Assembly (NCBI RefSeq): GCF_040640215.1
Contig: NZ_JBFABG010000005.1
Coordinates: 124,001-188,000, forward strand
Origin: Actinosynnema sp040640215
GTDB taxonomy: Bacteria > Actinomycetota > Actinomycetes > Mycobacteriales > Pseudonocardiaceae
Direction: 5' to 3'
Length of the DNA: 64,000 bases
The notes beneath the pieces are model-generated. The model had not been told where the DNA came from. It did no database searches and saw only the letters and a program-made list of their open reading frames with translations. Shown here piece after piece: positions 9,601-17,439 of the stretch. The stretch's first letter is position 1, and each line of letters starts with the position of its first letter. The translations under genes were made by a program, and so were the position numbers.

Positions 9601-10566
9601 CGGCAGGATCTCGGTGTCCGGCAGACCCGACGCGGCCAGCGCGTCGGCGGTGTCGCGGATCTCCCGCTCGCCGGAGAGGAACACCAGCACGTCACCGGGG
9701 CCCTCGGCTTGCAGCTCGCGGACCGCGTCGCAGACCGCCTGGGTCTGGTCCCGGTCCGGGTCGGCCTCCGGGTCGTCGGGGTCCACGATCGGCCGGTAGC
9801 GCACCTCGACCGGGTACGTCCGGCCGGAGACCTCGATGATCGGCGCGTCGGAGAAGTGCCGGGAGAACCGCTCCGGGTCGATGGTGGCCGAGGTGATGAC
9901 GACCTTGAGGTCCGGCCGGCGGGGCAGTAGCTGCTTGAGGTAGCCGAGCAGGAAGTCGACGTTGAGGCTGCGCTCGTGCGCCTCGTCGATGATGATCGTG
10001 TCGTAGCGCGACAGCGTCCGGTCGGTCTGGATCTCGGCCAGCAGGATGCCGTCGGTCATCAGCTTGACCAGCGTGCCGTCACCGGAGTGGTCGGTGAACC
10101 GGACCTTGTAGCCCACCGCCTGGCCCACCTCGGTGCCCAGCTCCTGGGCCACCCGCTCGGCGACCGTGCGGGCCGCCAGCCGGCGCGGCTGGGTGTGCCC
10201 GATCTGGCCCAGCACGCCCCGGCCGAGCTCCAGGCAGATCTTGGGTAGCTGGGTCGTCTTGCCCGACCCGGTCTCGCCCGCGACGATCACCACCTGGTGG
10301 TCGCGGATCAGCGCGGCGATGTCGTCCTTGCGCGCGCTGACCGGCAGCTCACCCGGATAGGTGATCTTGGGCACGGCGTCGCGGCGCAGGGCGACCCGCA
10401 GCTCGGCCTGCTCGATCTCGGCGGCGATCTCGGCGTGGACGGCGGCGCGGGCCTGCTCGTCGCGGACCCTGCGCGCCCCGTCGAGCCGACGGCCCAGCCG
10501 CCGCTGGTCCCCGGACATCAGGTCGGACAGGCGTCGGTGCAGGTCGGAGTGCGCGGTGGTGTTCAT
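6664..10566 (-). CDS. hrpA: ATP-dependent RNA helicase HrpA
   Basis: This 1300-residue DEAH-box helicase shows, in order, Walker A GETGSGKTTQ near residues 97-106, the DEAH motif IIDEAHERSLN, motif III VITSATID, motif V TNVAETSLTVPG and motif VI QRKGRCGRVSAGIC. These are followed by HA2/OB-fold regions and the long DUF3418 C-terminal domain ending near RGTVSDKRVFKALD. Full length and all motifs match bacterial HrpA, which remodels RNA and, in E. coli, rescues stalled ribosomes. I chose ATG 10566; the frame runs 30 codons further upstream without similarity. It is a single gene, convergent with the ferritin-like gene at its 3' end. Confidence 0.95.
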   Translation of the reverse strand: MNTTAHSDLHRRLSDLMSGDQRRLGRRLDGARRVRDEQARAAVHAEIAAEIEQAELRVALRRDAVPKITYPGELPVSARKDDIAALIRDHQVVIVAGETGSGKTTQLPKICLELGRGVLGQIGHTQPRRLAARTVAERVAQELGTEVGQAVGYKVRFTDHSGDGTLVKLMTDGILLAEIQTDRTLSRYDTIIIDEAHERSLNVDFLLGYLKQLLPRRPDLKVVITSATIDPERFSRHFSDAPIIEVSGRTYPVEVRYRPIVDPDDPEADPDRDQTQAVCDAVRELQAEGPGDVLVFLSGEREIRDTADALAASGLPDTEILPLYARLSFGEQHRVFQAHRGRRVVLATNVAETSLTVPGIKYVVDPGTARISRYSNRLKVQRLPIEPISQASANQRKGRCGRVSAGICVRLYSEDSFDARPEFTDPEILRTNLASVILQMTAIGLGDIAAFPFIDPPEARNINDGVQLLEELGAIVAAEQELTPLGRKLAQLPVDPRLARMVIEADRNGCVREVMVIASALSIQDPRERPSDKQQAADEQHARFKDPDSDFVAYLNLWQYLREQQKALSSNQFRRLCRAEFLNYLRVREWQDIYSQLRQVAKTLGVHVNEQPAEPRNVHLSLLSGLLSHVGLKDVVKRDAGKRQSTEYLGARSAKFAIFPGSALFRKPPQWVMAAELVETSRLWGRIVARIEPEWVEGLAGHLVKRTYSEPHWELKRGAVVALERVTLYGVPIVAARKVDYGRIDPELCRELFIRHALVQGEWTTHHRFFHHNRALLDEVAELENRARRRDIVVDDDTLFEFYDRRVGADVVSTRHFDTWWKKTRHAQPDLLTFDKGMLVNDRAEVSPDAYPDELTRGGVALPLTYRFEPGAAVDGVTVRLPLPALTTVPDDALSWQVPGLRTELVVALIRSLPKPVRRNFVPVPDVAAAALSRIDPDEPLLPALERELRALTGVVVPREEWQLDQVPEHLKLTFQVVDEDNRELAQGKDLAALKQQLRGRLRETLAAAAANLARTGLTTWDLDELPRTVQRRQSGIVVTAYPALVDQGDSVAVEILDTPGRQEAAMRRGTRRLLLLAVPSPVKLLQRGLSNAEKLTLTRNPHGGVAPLLADCIAAAVDHLVTSAGGPAWNAKGFTRLTEYVRKYLGETVFEVVREVRNVLDAAQDVELSLAGVRGAVYEDSVADIRAQLAGLVHDGFVTAAGAARLSDIHRYLQGIARRVAKLPENVRRDRDWMDRVHQVHAEYRDLRARLPADEPHPELDEVRWMIEELRLSYFAQTIPTRGTVSDKRVFKALDAVPR

Positions 10567-10633
10567 GCTGCCGACCAGAATAGTGGTGCGCCGCGCGCGG
10601 GGCCGCCGAATATCCGCCCGCCCGCGGCGCACG

Positions 10634-11374
10634 TCACGGCTCGTAGGGCGAAGCACCCTCCCGGATGGCCGCCACCAGCACCTCCAACCGGGCGGTGAGC
10701 AGGCGTTGCAGACCCGGCCCGAAGCTCACCCGCGCCACCCCGAGCGCACCCAGCCCGCCCGGCGCGGGACCACCGGGACCGTGCCCGACGTTCACCGGGC
10801 CCCCCACCGCCCGGCAGTACTCGGCGATCCCGTCGCCGGCCAGCCCGATCGGGTACACGCAGTCCGCGCCCGCCGCGAGGTAGGCCCGGCCGCGCGCCAC
10901 CCCGTCCTCGAACGAGCCACCGGGACGCAGGAACACGTCCACCCGCGCGTTGAGCACCAGGTCCGGGTCCGCCGCGCGCACCGCCCCCAGGAACTCCACC
11001 TGCTCGGCCACCGGCACCAGCACACCGCTCGCCGGGTCGGAGTCCTCCAGGTTGCAGCCCACCGCCCCCGCGTCCGCCACCCGCGCGGCGATCTCGGCGG
11101 GCGGCAGCCCGTAGCCGCGCTCCACGTCGGCGGTGACCGGCACGTCCACCGCGCGCACCACCCGGGCCACCGCGGCGAACGCCTCGTCGACCGGCACCCC
11201 CTCGCCGTCCGGGTGGCCCAACGACGCGGAGACCGCCGCGCTGGCCGTGGCCACGGCCGGGAACGCGGCGGCGACCACCCGCGCGGACACCGCGTCCCAC
11301 ACGTTGGGCAGCACCACCGGATCACCCGGCACGTGCAGGGCGCGCAGCGCGGCGGCGAGTGCGGCGCGGTTCAC
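10634..11374 (-). CDS. Isocitrate lyase/PEP mutase-family protein
   Basis: This 246-residue TIM-barrel protein carries PNVWDAVSARVV near the N terminus, VPVTADVERGYG (metal-site Asp/Glu), AGAVGCNLEDSDP and LNARVDVFL. These match the ICL/PEPM superfamily group annotated as PEP phosphonomutase-like or carboxyvinyl-carboxyphosphonate mutase-like. Such proteins usually cleave or form C-C bonds in 2-hydroxy- or oxaloacetate-type acids; true phosphonate chemistry is not implied. The GTG start overlaps the stop of the AhpD-like gene by 4 bp, so the two form an operon. They are transcribed divergently from the MocR regulator at 11858, which likely controls them. Confidence 0.85.
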   Translation of the reverse strand: MNRAALAAALRALHVPGDPVVLPNVWDAVSARVVAAAFPAVATASAAVSASLGHPDGEGVPVDEAFAAVARVVRAVDVPVTADVERGYGLPPAEIAARVADAGAVGCNLEDSDPASGVLVPVAEQVEFLGAVRAADPDLVLNARVDVFLRPGGSFEDGVARGRAYLAAGADCVYPIGLAGDGIAEYCRAVGGPVNVGHGPGGPAPGGLGALGVARVSFGPGLQRLLTARLEVLVAAIREGASPYEP

Positions 11375-11811
11375 CGGGCCACCTCCCAGGCGCGGGTGGT
11401 GGCGACCACCCGGTTCCAGGTGTTGACCGTGGCCACCACCCACAGCAGCTCGGCCAGCTCCCGCTCGTCGAACCACCCCGCCGCCGCCTCCCACACCTCG
11501 TCGGGCACCCCGGCGGACAGGTTCGTCACCGCCTCGGCCAGCGCGAGCGCGGCCCGCTCCCGGTCGCTGAAACCGGGTGCCTCCCGCCACACCGGCAGCA
11601 GGTCCAGCCGCCGCTGGTCCTCCTCGGCCGCCCGCGCCCGGCCGGTGTGCAGGTCCACGCAGTAGGCGCAGCCGTTGACCTGGGAGACCCGCACCTGCAC
11701 CAGTTCCTGCAACCTCGGGTCCAGCGAGTTCTTCTTCGACGCGTTCGAGAGGCCGTACATCGCCTCCAGCGTCGTCGGCGTCAGGTCCGCCACCGACAGT
11801 CGGATCGTCAT
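11371..11811 (-). CDS. Carboxymuconolactone decarboxylase / AhpD-like protein
   Basis: This 146-residue all-helical protein has the AhpD-type active motif NGCAYCVDLHTGRA, a C-x-x-C with a following His. It also has the flanking DPRLQELVQVRVSQV and AALALAEAVTNL segments typical of carboxymuconolactone-decarboxylase-fold alkylhydroperoxidases. The Cys pair suggests thiol-dependent peroxidase activity. It is the first gene of a two-gene operon with the PEP-mutase-like gene. Its start is only 46 bp from that of the divergent MocR-type regulator, so the promoters overlap. Confidence 0.88.
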   Translation of the reverse strand: MTIRLSVADLTPTTLEAMYGLSNASKKNSLDPRLQELVQVRVSQVNGCAYCVDLHTGRARAAEEDQRRLDLLPVWREAPGFSDRERAALALAEAVTNLSAGVPDEVWEAAAGWFDERELAELLWVVATVNTWNRVVATTRAWEVAR

Positions 11812-11857
11812 GCCCGCACCCTACGAAGCCGTTGGCACCTCGTTAAGGTCCAAACCC

Positions 11858-13210
11858 GTGACAGAACAGTGGGCCAACCTCGGCGTGGACCTCCACCTCG
11901 ACCTCGACCCGACCACCGGCCGCCGCACCGGACTGGAGCACGCGCTCCGCGACGCCATCCGCACCGGACGGCTCACCCCCGACGCCCGACTGCCCGCCAC
12001 CCGCCGGCTCGCCGTCGAACTCGGCCTGGCCCGCAACACCGTCGCCGCCGCCTACGGACAACTCGTCGCCGAGGGCTACCTCACCGCCCGGCGCGGCGCG
12101 GGAACCCGGGTCGCACCGCTGAGCCGACCCCGCACCACCACCCCCGTGACCGGCCCCGACGACACCACCCCGCGCTACGACCTGCGACCCGGCAGCCCCG
12201 ACGTCACCACCTTCCCCACCGCCGACTGGCTGCGCTCCGCCCGCCGCGCCCTCACCTCCGCACCCGCCGAGGTCCACGGCTACACCGACCCGCGCGGCCG
12301 GATCGAACTGCGCCGCGCCCTCGCCGAGTACCTCGGACGCACCCGCGGCGTCCAGGCCGACCCCGCGCACATCGTCGTCACCGCCGGGTACGTGCAAGGA
12401 CTCGCGCTGCTCGCGGGCGTGCTCGACGGCCCGATCGCGATGGAAGACCCCGGCCTGGCGTTCCACCGCGACGTCGTGCGCCGCGCCGGCCGCCACGTCG
12501 TGCCGCTGCCGGTCGACGGCCACGGCGCGCACTCGTTCCCCGACGTCGCCGCCGCCGTCGTCACACCCGCCCACCAGTACCCCACCGGCGTCACCCTGCA
12601 CCCCGCACGCCGGCACGCCCTCGTGACCTGGGCGCGGACCACCGGCGCGATCGTCGTCGAGGACGACTACGACGGCGAGTACCGCTACGACCGCCAACCC
12701 GTCGGCGCGGTCCAGGGCACCGCCCCCGACCACGTCGTCTACGCCGGCAGCGCGTCCAAGACCCTCGGCCCCGGCGTCCGGCTCGGCTGGCTGGTCCTGC
12801 CGCCCCGGCTGGTCGACCCCGTCGCCGACGCGAAGCGGCACGCCGACCACCAGACCGAGGCGCTGGGCCAGCTCACCCTCGCCGACCTGATCACCCGCCA
12901 CGGCTACGACCGCCACATCCGGGCCGGCCGCCTGCGCTACCGCCGACGCCGCGACCTGCTCGTCGACTGCCTGCGCGGACACACCCCGCACGGCGTGTCC
13001 GCCGGCCTGCACGCCCTGGTGCACCACCCCGACGAAGCCGCCGCGACCGCCGCCGCGACCGGGCACGGCCTCGCCTTCGGCCGGCTGGGCGACCACCGCC
13101 ACCACCCCGACCCCACCGCCCCGCAGGGCCTGATCATCGGCTACGGCACCCCCGCCGAACACGCCTACCGGCCCGCCCTGCGGGCCTTGGCGCGGGTGCT
13201 CCGGACCTGA
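11858..13210 (+). CDS. MocR/PdxR-type GntR regulator with aminotransferase domain
   Basis: This 450-residue protein combines an N-terminal GntR winged helix (residues about 15-85, LPATRRLAVELGLARNTVAA) with a class I aminotransferase-like domain. The PLP-binding lysine lies in the motif GSASKTLGPGVRLGW, and the pyridine-nitrogen aspartate region is VVEDDYDGEYRYDR. MocR proteins sense PLP or amino compounds and usually regulate divergent genes. GTG 11858 is chosen because similarity starts there; the frame is open further upstream without similarity. Divergent placement 46 bp from the AhpD-like gene makes that operon the probable target. Confidence 0.9.
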   Translation: MTEQWANLGVDLHLDLDPTTGRRTGLEHALRDAIRTGRLTPDARLPATRRLAVELGLARNTVAAAYGQLVAEGYLTARRGAGTRVAPLSRPRTTTPVTGPDDTTPRYDLRPGSPDVTTFPTADWLRSARRALTSAPAEVHGYTDPRGRIELRRALAEYLGRTRGVQADPAHIVVTAGYVQGLALLAGVLDGPIAMEDPGLAFHRDVVRRAGRHVVPLPVDGHGAHSFPDVAAAVVTPAHQYPTGVTLHPARRHALVTWARTTGAIVVEDDYDGEYRYDRQPVGAVQGTAPDHVVYAGSASKTLGPGVRLGWLVLPPRLVDPVADAKRHADHQTEALGQLTLADLITRHGYDRHIRAGRLRYRRRRDLLVDCLRGHTPHGVSAGLHALVHHPDEAAATAAATGHGLAFGRLGDHRHHPDPTAPQGLIIGYGTPAEHAYRPALRALARVLRT

Positions 13211-13332
13211 ACCCCCGCAACACCCCTCTTCGCCCCAACCACAAACCGCCATCCAGCGGATACCGAAATCCCGAGGGACTGGTGAGGTGGAGCCTGCGAG
13301 GCGTCGGGGGGACACGTCGAGGGGGGACGAGC

Positions 13333-14307
13333 TTGTTCCGACCCGTGCCGGTGCCGGCACTGCCGCCCAGCACCGCACTGGCCGACCTGGCCACCACCGG
13401 GTCCGACCACGCCTGGCTCGCCGGCACCACCGGCGTGTTCACCAGCCGGCCCTCCACCCCCCTCGTGCTGCGCTGGACCGGCGTCGCCTGGACCGAGGAA
13501 ACCCTCCCCGACCTCACCACCGCCGCCAGCCTCGCCGGCATCTCCGCCACCGCGCCCGACGACGTGTGGGCCGTCGGCAACAGCGCCGGCCACCCCCTCG
13601 TCCTGCACTACGACGGCACCCGCTGGCACACCGTCGACACCCCCGCCATCCCCTGGGCCAAGGCCGTCACCGCCATCACCCCCGACGACGTCCACGTCGT
13701 CGGCGCGGGCCGCGACACCCTGCACTGGGACGGCCACGAGTGGACCCGCACCACCACCCTCACCTCGGCGCGCGAAACCCTCCACACCATCACCGCCACC
13801 GCACCCGACGACGTGTGGGCCGGCGGCGGCGGGCTCACCGGGTCCGGAGCCGCCACCTACGAGTACCCCGTGCTCCTCCACTGGGACGGCGACACCTGGA
13901 CCGACCTGCACGGACCCCGCCCCGACCACGGCCACGTCACCGGCCTCGCCGCCACCGCACCCGACGACCTGTGGCTCGCGCACACCCACGACACCGACGG
14001 CCTGCACATCCACCACCACGACGGCCGCCACTGGCACGCCGTGCCCCCACCCGACGACCACGACCGGCTCAGCCTGCACGGCGTCGCCCCCGGCTGGACC
14101 TGGGGCGTGCGCGCCGGCCGCCGCAGCTTCGAGACCCGCCCCTCCTACCACCGCTGGACCGGCCGCGACTGGACCCGCGTCCCGCTGCCCGACACCCTCG
14201 CGCGCACCTCCGCCTCACACGTCGGCCTCGCCACCGACGGCACCACCACCTGGGCCTACCTCAAGACCGCGGCGGGCGTCCACGTCCTGCGGCACACTGC
14301 CCCGTGA
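13333..14307 (+). CDS. Beta-propeller repeat protein, cytoplasmic
   Basis: About 324 residues built of repeats in the style A-P-D-D-V-W-A-V-G...L-x-H-x-D-G-x-x-W, seen at ISATAPDDVWAVG, ITATAPDDVWAGG and LAATAPDDLWLAH, with matching strands LVLHYDGTRWHTV, VLLHWDGDTWTDL and HHHDGRHWHAV. This is a five- to seven-blade propeller, probably a binding platform. No signal peptide or membrane segment is visible. TTG 13333 is preferred because GGGGGGACGAGC precedes it. GTG 13282 is in frame, but the extra residues look non-native. It overlaps the MBL hydrolase gene by 4 bp (GTGA), so the two are coupled. His is unusually frequent. The partner is unknown. Confidence 0.7.
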   Translation: MFRPVPVPALPPSTALADLATTGSDHAWLAGTTGVFTSRPSTPLVLRWTGVAWTEETLPDLTTAASLAGISATAPDDVWAVGNSAGHPLVLHYDGTRWHTVDTPAIPWAKAVTAITPDDVHVVGAGRDTLHWDGHEWTRTTTLTSARETLHTITATAPDDVWAGGGGLTGSGAATYEYPVLLHWDGDTWTDLHGPRPDHGHVTGLAATAPDDLWLAHTHDTDGLHIHHHDGRHWHAVPPPDDHDRLSLHGVAPGWTWGVRAGRRSFETRPSYHRWTGRDWTRVPLPDTLARTSASHVGLATDGTTTWAYLKTAAGVHVLRHTAP

Positions 14308-15026
14308 CCTTCACCCTCACCGTCCTGGGCACCGCCACCCCCTACCCGCGGCCCGACCACGCCTGCTCCGGCTACCTGCTGCGCACCCCCACCACCGAGG
14401 TCTGGGTCGACGCCGGCCCCGGCAGCCTCGCCAACCTGCAACGCCACACCACCCCCGACCGGCTCGACGCGATCTGGATCTCGCACACCCACGCCGACCA
14501 CGCCGCCGACCTGCTGCCCGCCTACTACGCCCTGCGCTACGCCGACCTGCGCCCCGCCCGGCCGATCCCGCTCTACGGACCACCCGGCCTCGCCGGACGC
14601 CTGGAGACCTTCCTGGCCGGCACCGGCCCCAACCCCGCGCACGCCGCCTTCGAGGTCCACGAGCTGCACGACGGCCACCGCGCCGACGTCGGCGACCTGA
14701 CCCTCACCAGCCACGCCGTCGAACACGGCCTGCCCGCGTTCGGCCTGCGCGCCACCCACGGCGGCTCGACCTTCGCCTACTCCGGCGACACCGGCCCCTG
14801 CCCCGCCCTGCACGCCCTGGCCGCCGACGCGGACCTGTTCCTCTGCGAGGCCGACGGCACCCGGCCCGACGCCGCGCACTGCACCCCCGAGGACGCCGCC
14901 GACGCCGCCCGCGCGGCCGGCCGCCTCCTGCTCACCCACCTCGGCCACACCCTCACCGAAGCCGAGGCCACCGAGCGCGCGGGCGCACCCGCCGCGCACG
15001 ACCACGAAACCCACCACATCGGCTGA
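14304..15026 (+). CDS. MBL-fold metallo-hydrolase
   Basis: This 240-residue metallo-beta-lactamase-fold protein has the motif SHTHADHAADLLP (H-x-H-x-D-H), a later His in SHAVEHG, an Asp in YSGDTGPC and a final His in LLTHLGH. All zinc-ligand positions are therefore present. The opening LTVLGTATPYPRPDHACSGY and the YSGDTGP motif resemble the RNase Z/ElaC-like subgroup, which includes phosphodiesterases and lactonases. It follows the propeller protein with a 4-bp overlap. A nuclease or small-molecule esterase role cannot be decided from sequence. Confidence 0.88.
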   Translation: MTFTLTVLGTATPYPRPDHACSGYLLRTPTTEVWVDAGPGSLANLQRHTTPDRLDAIWISHTHADHAADLLPAYYALRYADLRPARPIPLYGPPGLAGRLETFLAGTGPNPAHAAFEVHELHDGHRADVGDLTLTSHAVEHGLPAFGLRATHGGSTFAYSGDTGPCPALHALAADADLFLCEADGTRPDAAHCTPEDAADAARAAGRLLLTHLGHTLTEAEATERAGAPAAHDHETHHIG

Positions 15027-15102
15027 CCATCTCGCCGGGGTCTCCGCGTTGTGGCGTTGTAGAGGAGTTCTTGAGCTGGATCGTGACCATAGTAGATCAT
15101 TG

Positions 15103-15157
15103 ATTCCAGTTTGCACTGAAGGAATTTATTCCACTGATACTGATAGGATGATCAGCG
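15103..15157. repeat. AT-rich element, copy A (upstream of recombinase)
   Basis: This AT-rich patch contains ATTCC (15103-15107) and GGAAT (15121-15125) as inverted arms, then TTTATTCCACTGA (15125-15137) and finally ATGATCAGCG (15148-15157). It resembles elements near 34589 and 50919, which share the exact 16-mer TTTATTCCACACTGAA; this copy is degenerate. It covers the recombinase start region. Its function is unknown: operator, recombination site or decayed small mobile sequence. Confidence 0.45.
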
Positions 15158-16311
15158 TGACCCTGCCGGAACCGGTACGTGCCGAGCTGGACCGCGTCAC
15201 CCACCCGGCCCTGGTCGACGTGGCCGCGCTGGAGCAGGTGCGCCGCCGCTTCGACGACGAGCAGGCCGCCGCGCTGGCCGGGTACCTGCACGCCGCCCAG
15301 TCCCCCAACACGCTGCGCGCCTACCGCTCCGACTGGGTGGCGTGGGCCGCGTGGTGCGACCGGGAGGGCCGCCAGGCGCTGCCCGCCGACCCGGTGGACG
15401 TCGCGGTGTACCTGGCCGTGGCGGCGCGGGGCGTCAAGCCCGACGGCTCCCCCGCGTTCAGCCCGTCCACGTTGGAGCGCAAGGCCGCGGCGATCGCGGC
15501 CGTGCACGCCGCCGGCGGCCTGCCCTCCCCCACCCGCTCGGACGTCGTCCGGCTGACCCTGCGCGGCATCCGGCGGACCCGCCGGGAGCAGCCCCGCCGC
15601 AAGCGCCCGGTGCTGCTGGACACGCTGGAGGCGCTGCTCGCCGAGCGCCCCGCGCCGGGCTGGCCGACCGGTCCCGCCCGGCGGCGGGACGCGCTGCTGC
15701 TGCTCGTGGGGTTCGCGGGCGCGTTGCGGCGCAGCGAGCTCGCCGCGTTGAGCCTGGAGGACGTCGTGGTCGACCTCGACCCGCGCACCCACGAACCGCT
15801 GCTGCTGGTCGAGCTGGGCGTCACCAAGACCGACCAGACCGGCGTGCACCGCCAGCGGGTGGTGCTGCCGCGCGGCGCGCGGCGGCCGACGTGCCCGGTG
15901 TGCGCGTACGCGGACTGGGTGGACGTGCTGGCCGCGGCCGACCCGAGGGCGCTGCTGGAGGACGAGCCGGACACCCCGCACACCCACCGCTGCCACTCCT
16001 ACCGGCCCGGCCGGTCGACCGGGCCGCTGTTCCCGTCGGTGAGCCGGCACGGCCGGCTGGGCACCCGGTCGATGTCGGACAAGGCGGTCTCGGACCTGGT
16101 GAAGCGGTACGCGTCGAAGGCGGGGCTGGACCCCGCGCTGTTCGGCGGCCACTCGCTGCGCGCCGGGTTCGCGACCCAGGCCGCGCTGGGCGGGGCGAGC
16201 GACCGGGAGATCATGCGGCAGGGCCGGTGGACCAACGCGCGGACCGTGCACCGCTACATCCGGACGGCGAACCCGTTGGAGGACAACGCTGTCACCCGTC
16301 TCGGACTGTGA
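15148..16311 (+). CDS. Tyrosine recombinase / site-specific integrase
   Basis: This 387-residue protein has a SAM-like core-binding domain (residues about 30-120, SPNTLRAYRSDWVAWAAWC) and a catalytic domain with Arg-I in GFAGALRRSEL, H-x-x-R in GGHSLRAGFAT, the late His/Trp position in QGRWTNARTV and the nucleophile Tyr in HRYI. All key residues are present, so it should be active. It contains a central C-P-V-C segment after RRPTCP. No excisionase, phage gene or duplicated attachment site was recognised nearby, so it may be a stand-alone recombinase or the last piece of a lost element. ATG 15148 lies inside an AT-rich repeat-like element; GTG 15157 is an alternative. Confidence 0.88.
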   Translation: MISVTLPEPVRAELDRVTHPALVDVAALEQVRRRFDDEQAAALAGYLHAAQSPNTLRAYRSDWVAWAAWCDREGRQALPADPVDVAVYLAVAARGVKPDGSPAFSPSTLERKAAAIAAVHAAGGLPSPTRSDVVRLTLRGIRRTRREQPRRKRPVLLDTLEALLAERPAPGWPTGPARRRDALLLLVGFAGALRRSELAALSLEDVVVDLDPRTHEPLLLVELGVTKTDQTGVHRQRVVLPRGARRPTCPVCAYADWVDVLAAADPRALLEDEPDTPHTHRCHSYRPGRSTGPLFPSVSRHGRLGTRSMSDKAVSDLVKRYASKAGLDPALFGGHSLRAGFATQAALGGASDREIMRQGRWTNARTVHRYIRTANPLEDNAVTRLGL

Positions 16312-16734
16312 CGCACAGCGCACGGGCGGTCGTTAACTGTAAACACGCCCCCTGCGTCCGGACGCAACCGGACGGCGTAGTGGAATACACCGTTGGAGCT
16401 CTTGCCAGGTTTTGTTTCCGTGGTGTTTCCACAGGGTTTGAGCTGCGGTTTTGCTGAATTTGCGAGTGATCCGCAGATGTCTGACCTGCGCGACCGGGCT
16501 AAACGCGAAATCGTCTCGTGTCTAAAGAGAGCATTTACCCCCGCGTTAACGCCCATACGATCAGTTCACTTGGTCGACCGCCCCGGCCGATGGCGTTCCG
16601 CCGCCCGACCGGTGGCCCCCGGACTACCCTGCACTGTCCGGGGGCCACACGTGAGTTCCTGTCGGGCGCGACGGAGGCCGCACGGCCCGGCCGAGCGCCC
16701 CGGGACGATCATGTGGTAGCCCCTGGGTTCCCCC
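16312..16734. other. Intergenic region between recombinase and phosphatase
   Basis: About 420 bp between convergent genes. It is less GC-rich at 16320-16560 than its surroundings and carries no supported ORF. It ends with a strong hairpin at 16612-16648. The unusual composition right after an integrase gene could mark an old attachment region, but no duplicated tRNA end was found. Confidence 0.45.
16612..16648. terminator. Bidirectional hairpin terminator
   Basis: GTGGCCCCCGGAC (16612-16624) and GTCCGGGGGCCAC (16636-16648) are perfect 13-bp arms around an 11-nt loop, between the convergent recombinase and phosphatase genes. There is no U-tract, as is usual for GC-rich actinobacterial terminators. 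Confidence 0.75.
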
Positions 16735-17433
16735 TCAGGCACCCGTGGTGCCGCCGACCACCGCGTCGGAGGACGGCGGGTCCTGGCCGTGGGCCGGTGC
16801 CGGCACCACGCCGGACAGGTCGCCGCCGTTGTCGTTGACCCGCAGCACGAACGGCCGGGTCTCGGTGTACTGGACCACCGACACCGACGCCGGGTCGACC
16901 ACGATCCGCTGGAAGCCGTCCAGGTGCACGCCGAGCGCGTCGGCCAGCACCGCCTTGATCACGTCGCCGTGGCTGCACGCCACCCACACCGCGCGCGGAC
17001 CGAACTCGGCGGCGATCCGGGCGTCGTGGGCCCGGATCGCGGCCACCGCGCGGGCCTGCACGGCGGCCAGGCCCTCACCGCCGGGGAACACCGCGGCGGA
17101 CGGGTGCTGCTGCACGACCTGCCACAGCGGCTCCTCGACCAGTTCCCGGAGCCCCCGGCCGGTCCACTCGCCGTACTCGACCTCGGCCAGCTCCGGCTCG
17201 ATCGCGGCCTGGAGGCCGCGATCGGCGAGCAGCGGGGCCAGGGTCTGCCGGCAGCGCTCCAGCGGCGAGGTGACCACCGCGTCGACCGGCACCCCGGCCA
17301 GGCGGGCGACGAGCGCCGCCGCCTGCTCCTCGCCGCGCTCGGCGAGCCGGACACCGGGTTGGCGACCGGCGAGCACGCCCGATCCGTTGGCGGTGGAACG
17401 GGCGTGTCGGAGCAAGATCACGGTGGCCACCAC
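16735..17433 (-). CDS. Histidine phosphatase-family protein (MSMEG_4193-like)
   Basis: This 232-residue phosphoglycerate-mutase-like phosphatase has the catalytic motif VILLRHARSTAN (RHA/G), the acid residue region ELAEVEYGEWTGR and the second histidine in VACSHGDVIKAV. Length and motifs match the actinobacterial putative phosphomutase group typified by MSMEG_4193 (TIGR03848). The substrate is probably a small phosphate ester. Two adjacent GTG codons open the frame. It lies 6 bp downstream of uppP in the same direction, so an operon is likely: LLM oxidoreductase, uppP, phosphatase. Confidence 0.88.
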   Translation of the reverse strand: MVATVILLRHARSTANGSGVLAGRQPGVRLAERGEEQAAALVARLAGVPVDAVVTSPLERCRQTLAPLLADRGLQAAIEPELAEVEYGEWTGRGLRELVEEPLWQVVQQHPSAAVFPGGEGLAAVQARAVAAIRAHDARIAAEFGPRAVWVACSHGDVIKAVLADALGVHLDGFQRIVVDPASVSVVQYTETRPFVLRVNDNGGDLSGVVPAPAHGQDPPSSDAVVGGTTGA

Positions 17434-17439
17434 CCCACC

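Noticed and set aside
6841..9930. Thousand-codon open frame opposite hrpA
   Set aside because: Antisense shadow caused by high GC. It has no domain, while the minus strand has all DEAH helicase motifs.
16393..16719. Possible 108-residue protein after the recombinase
   Set aside because: Poor third-position GC, no motif, no ribosome-binding site, and it overlaps the terminator hairpin.
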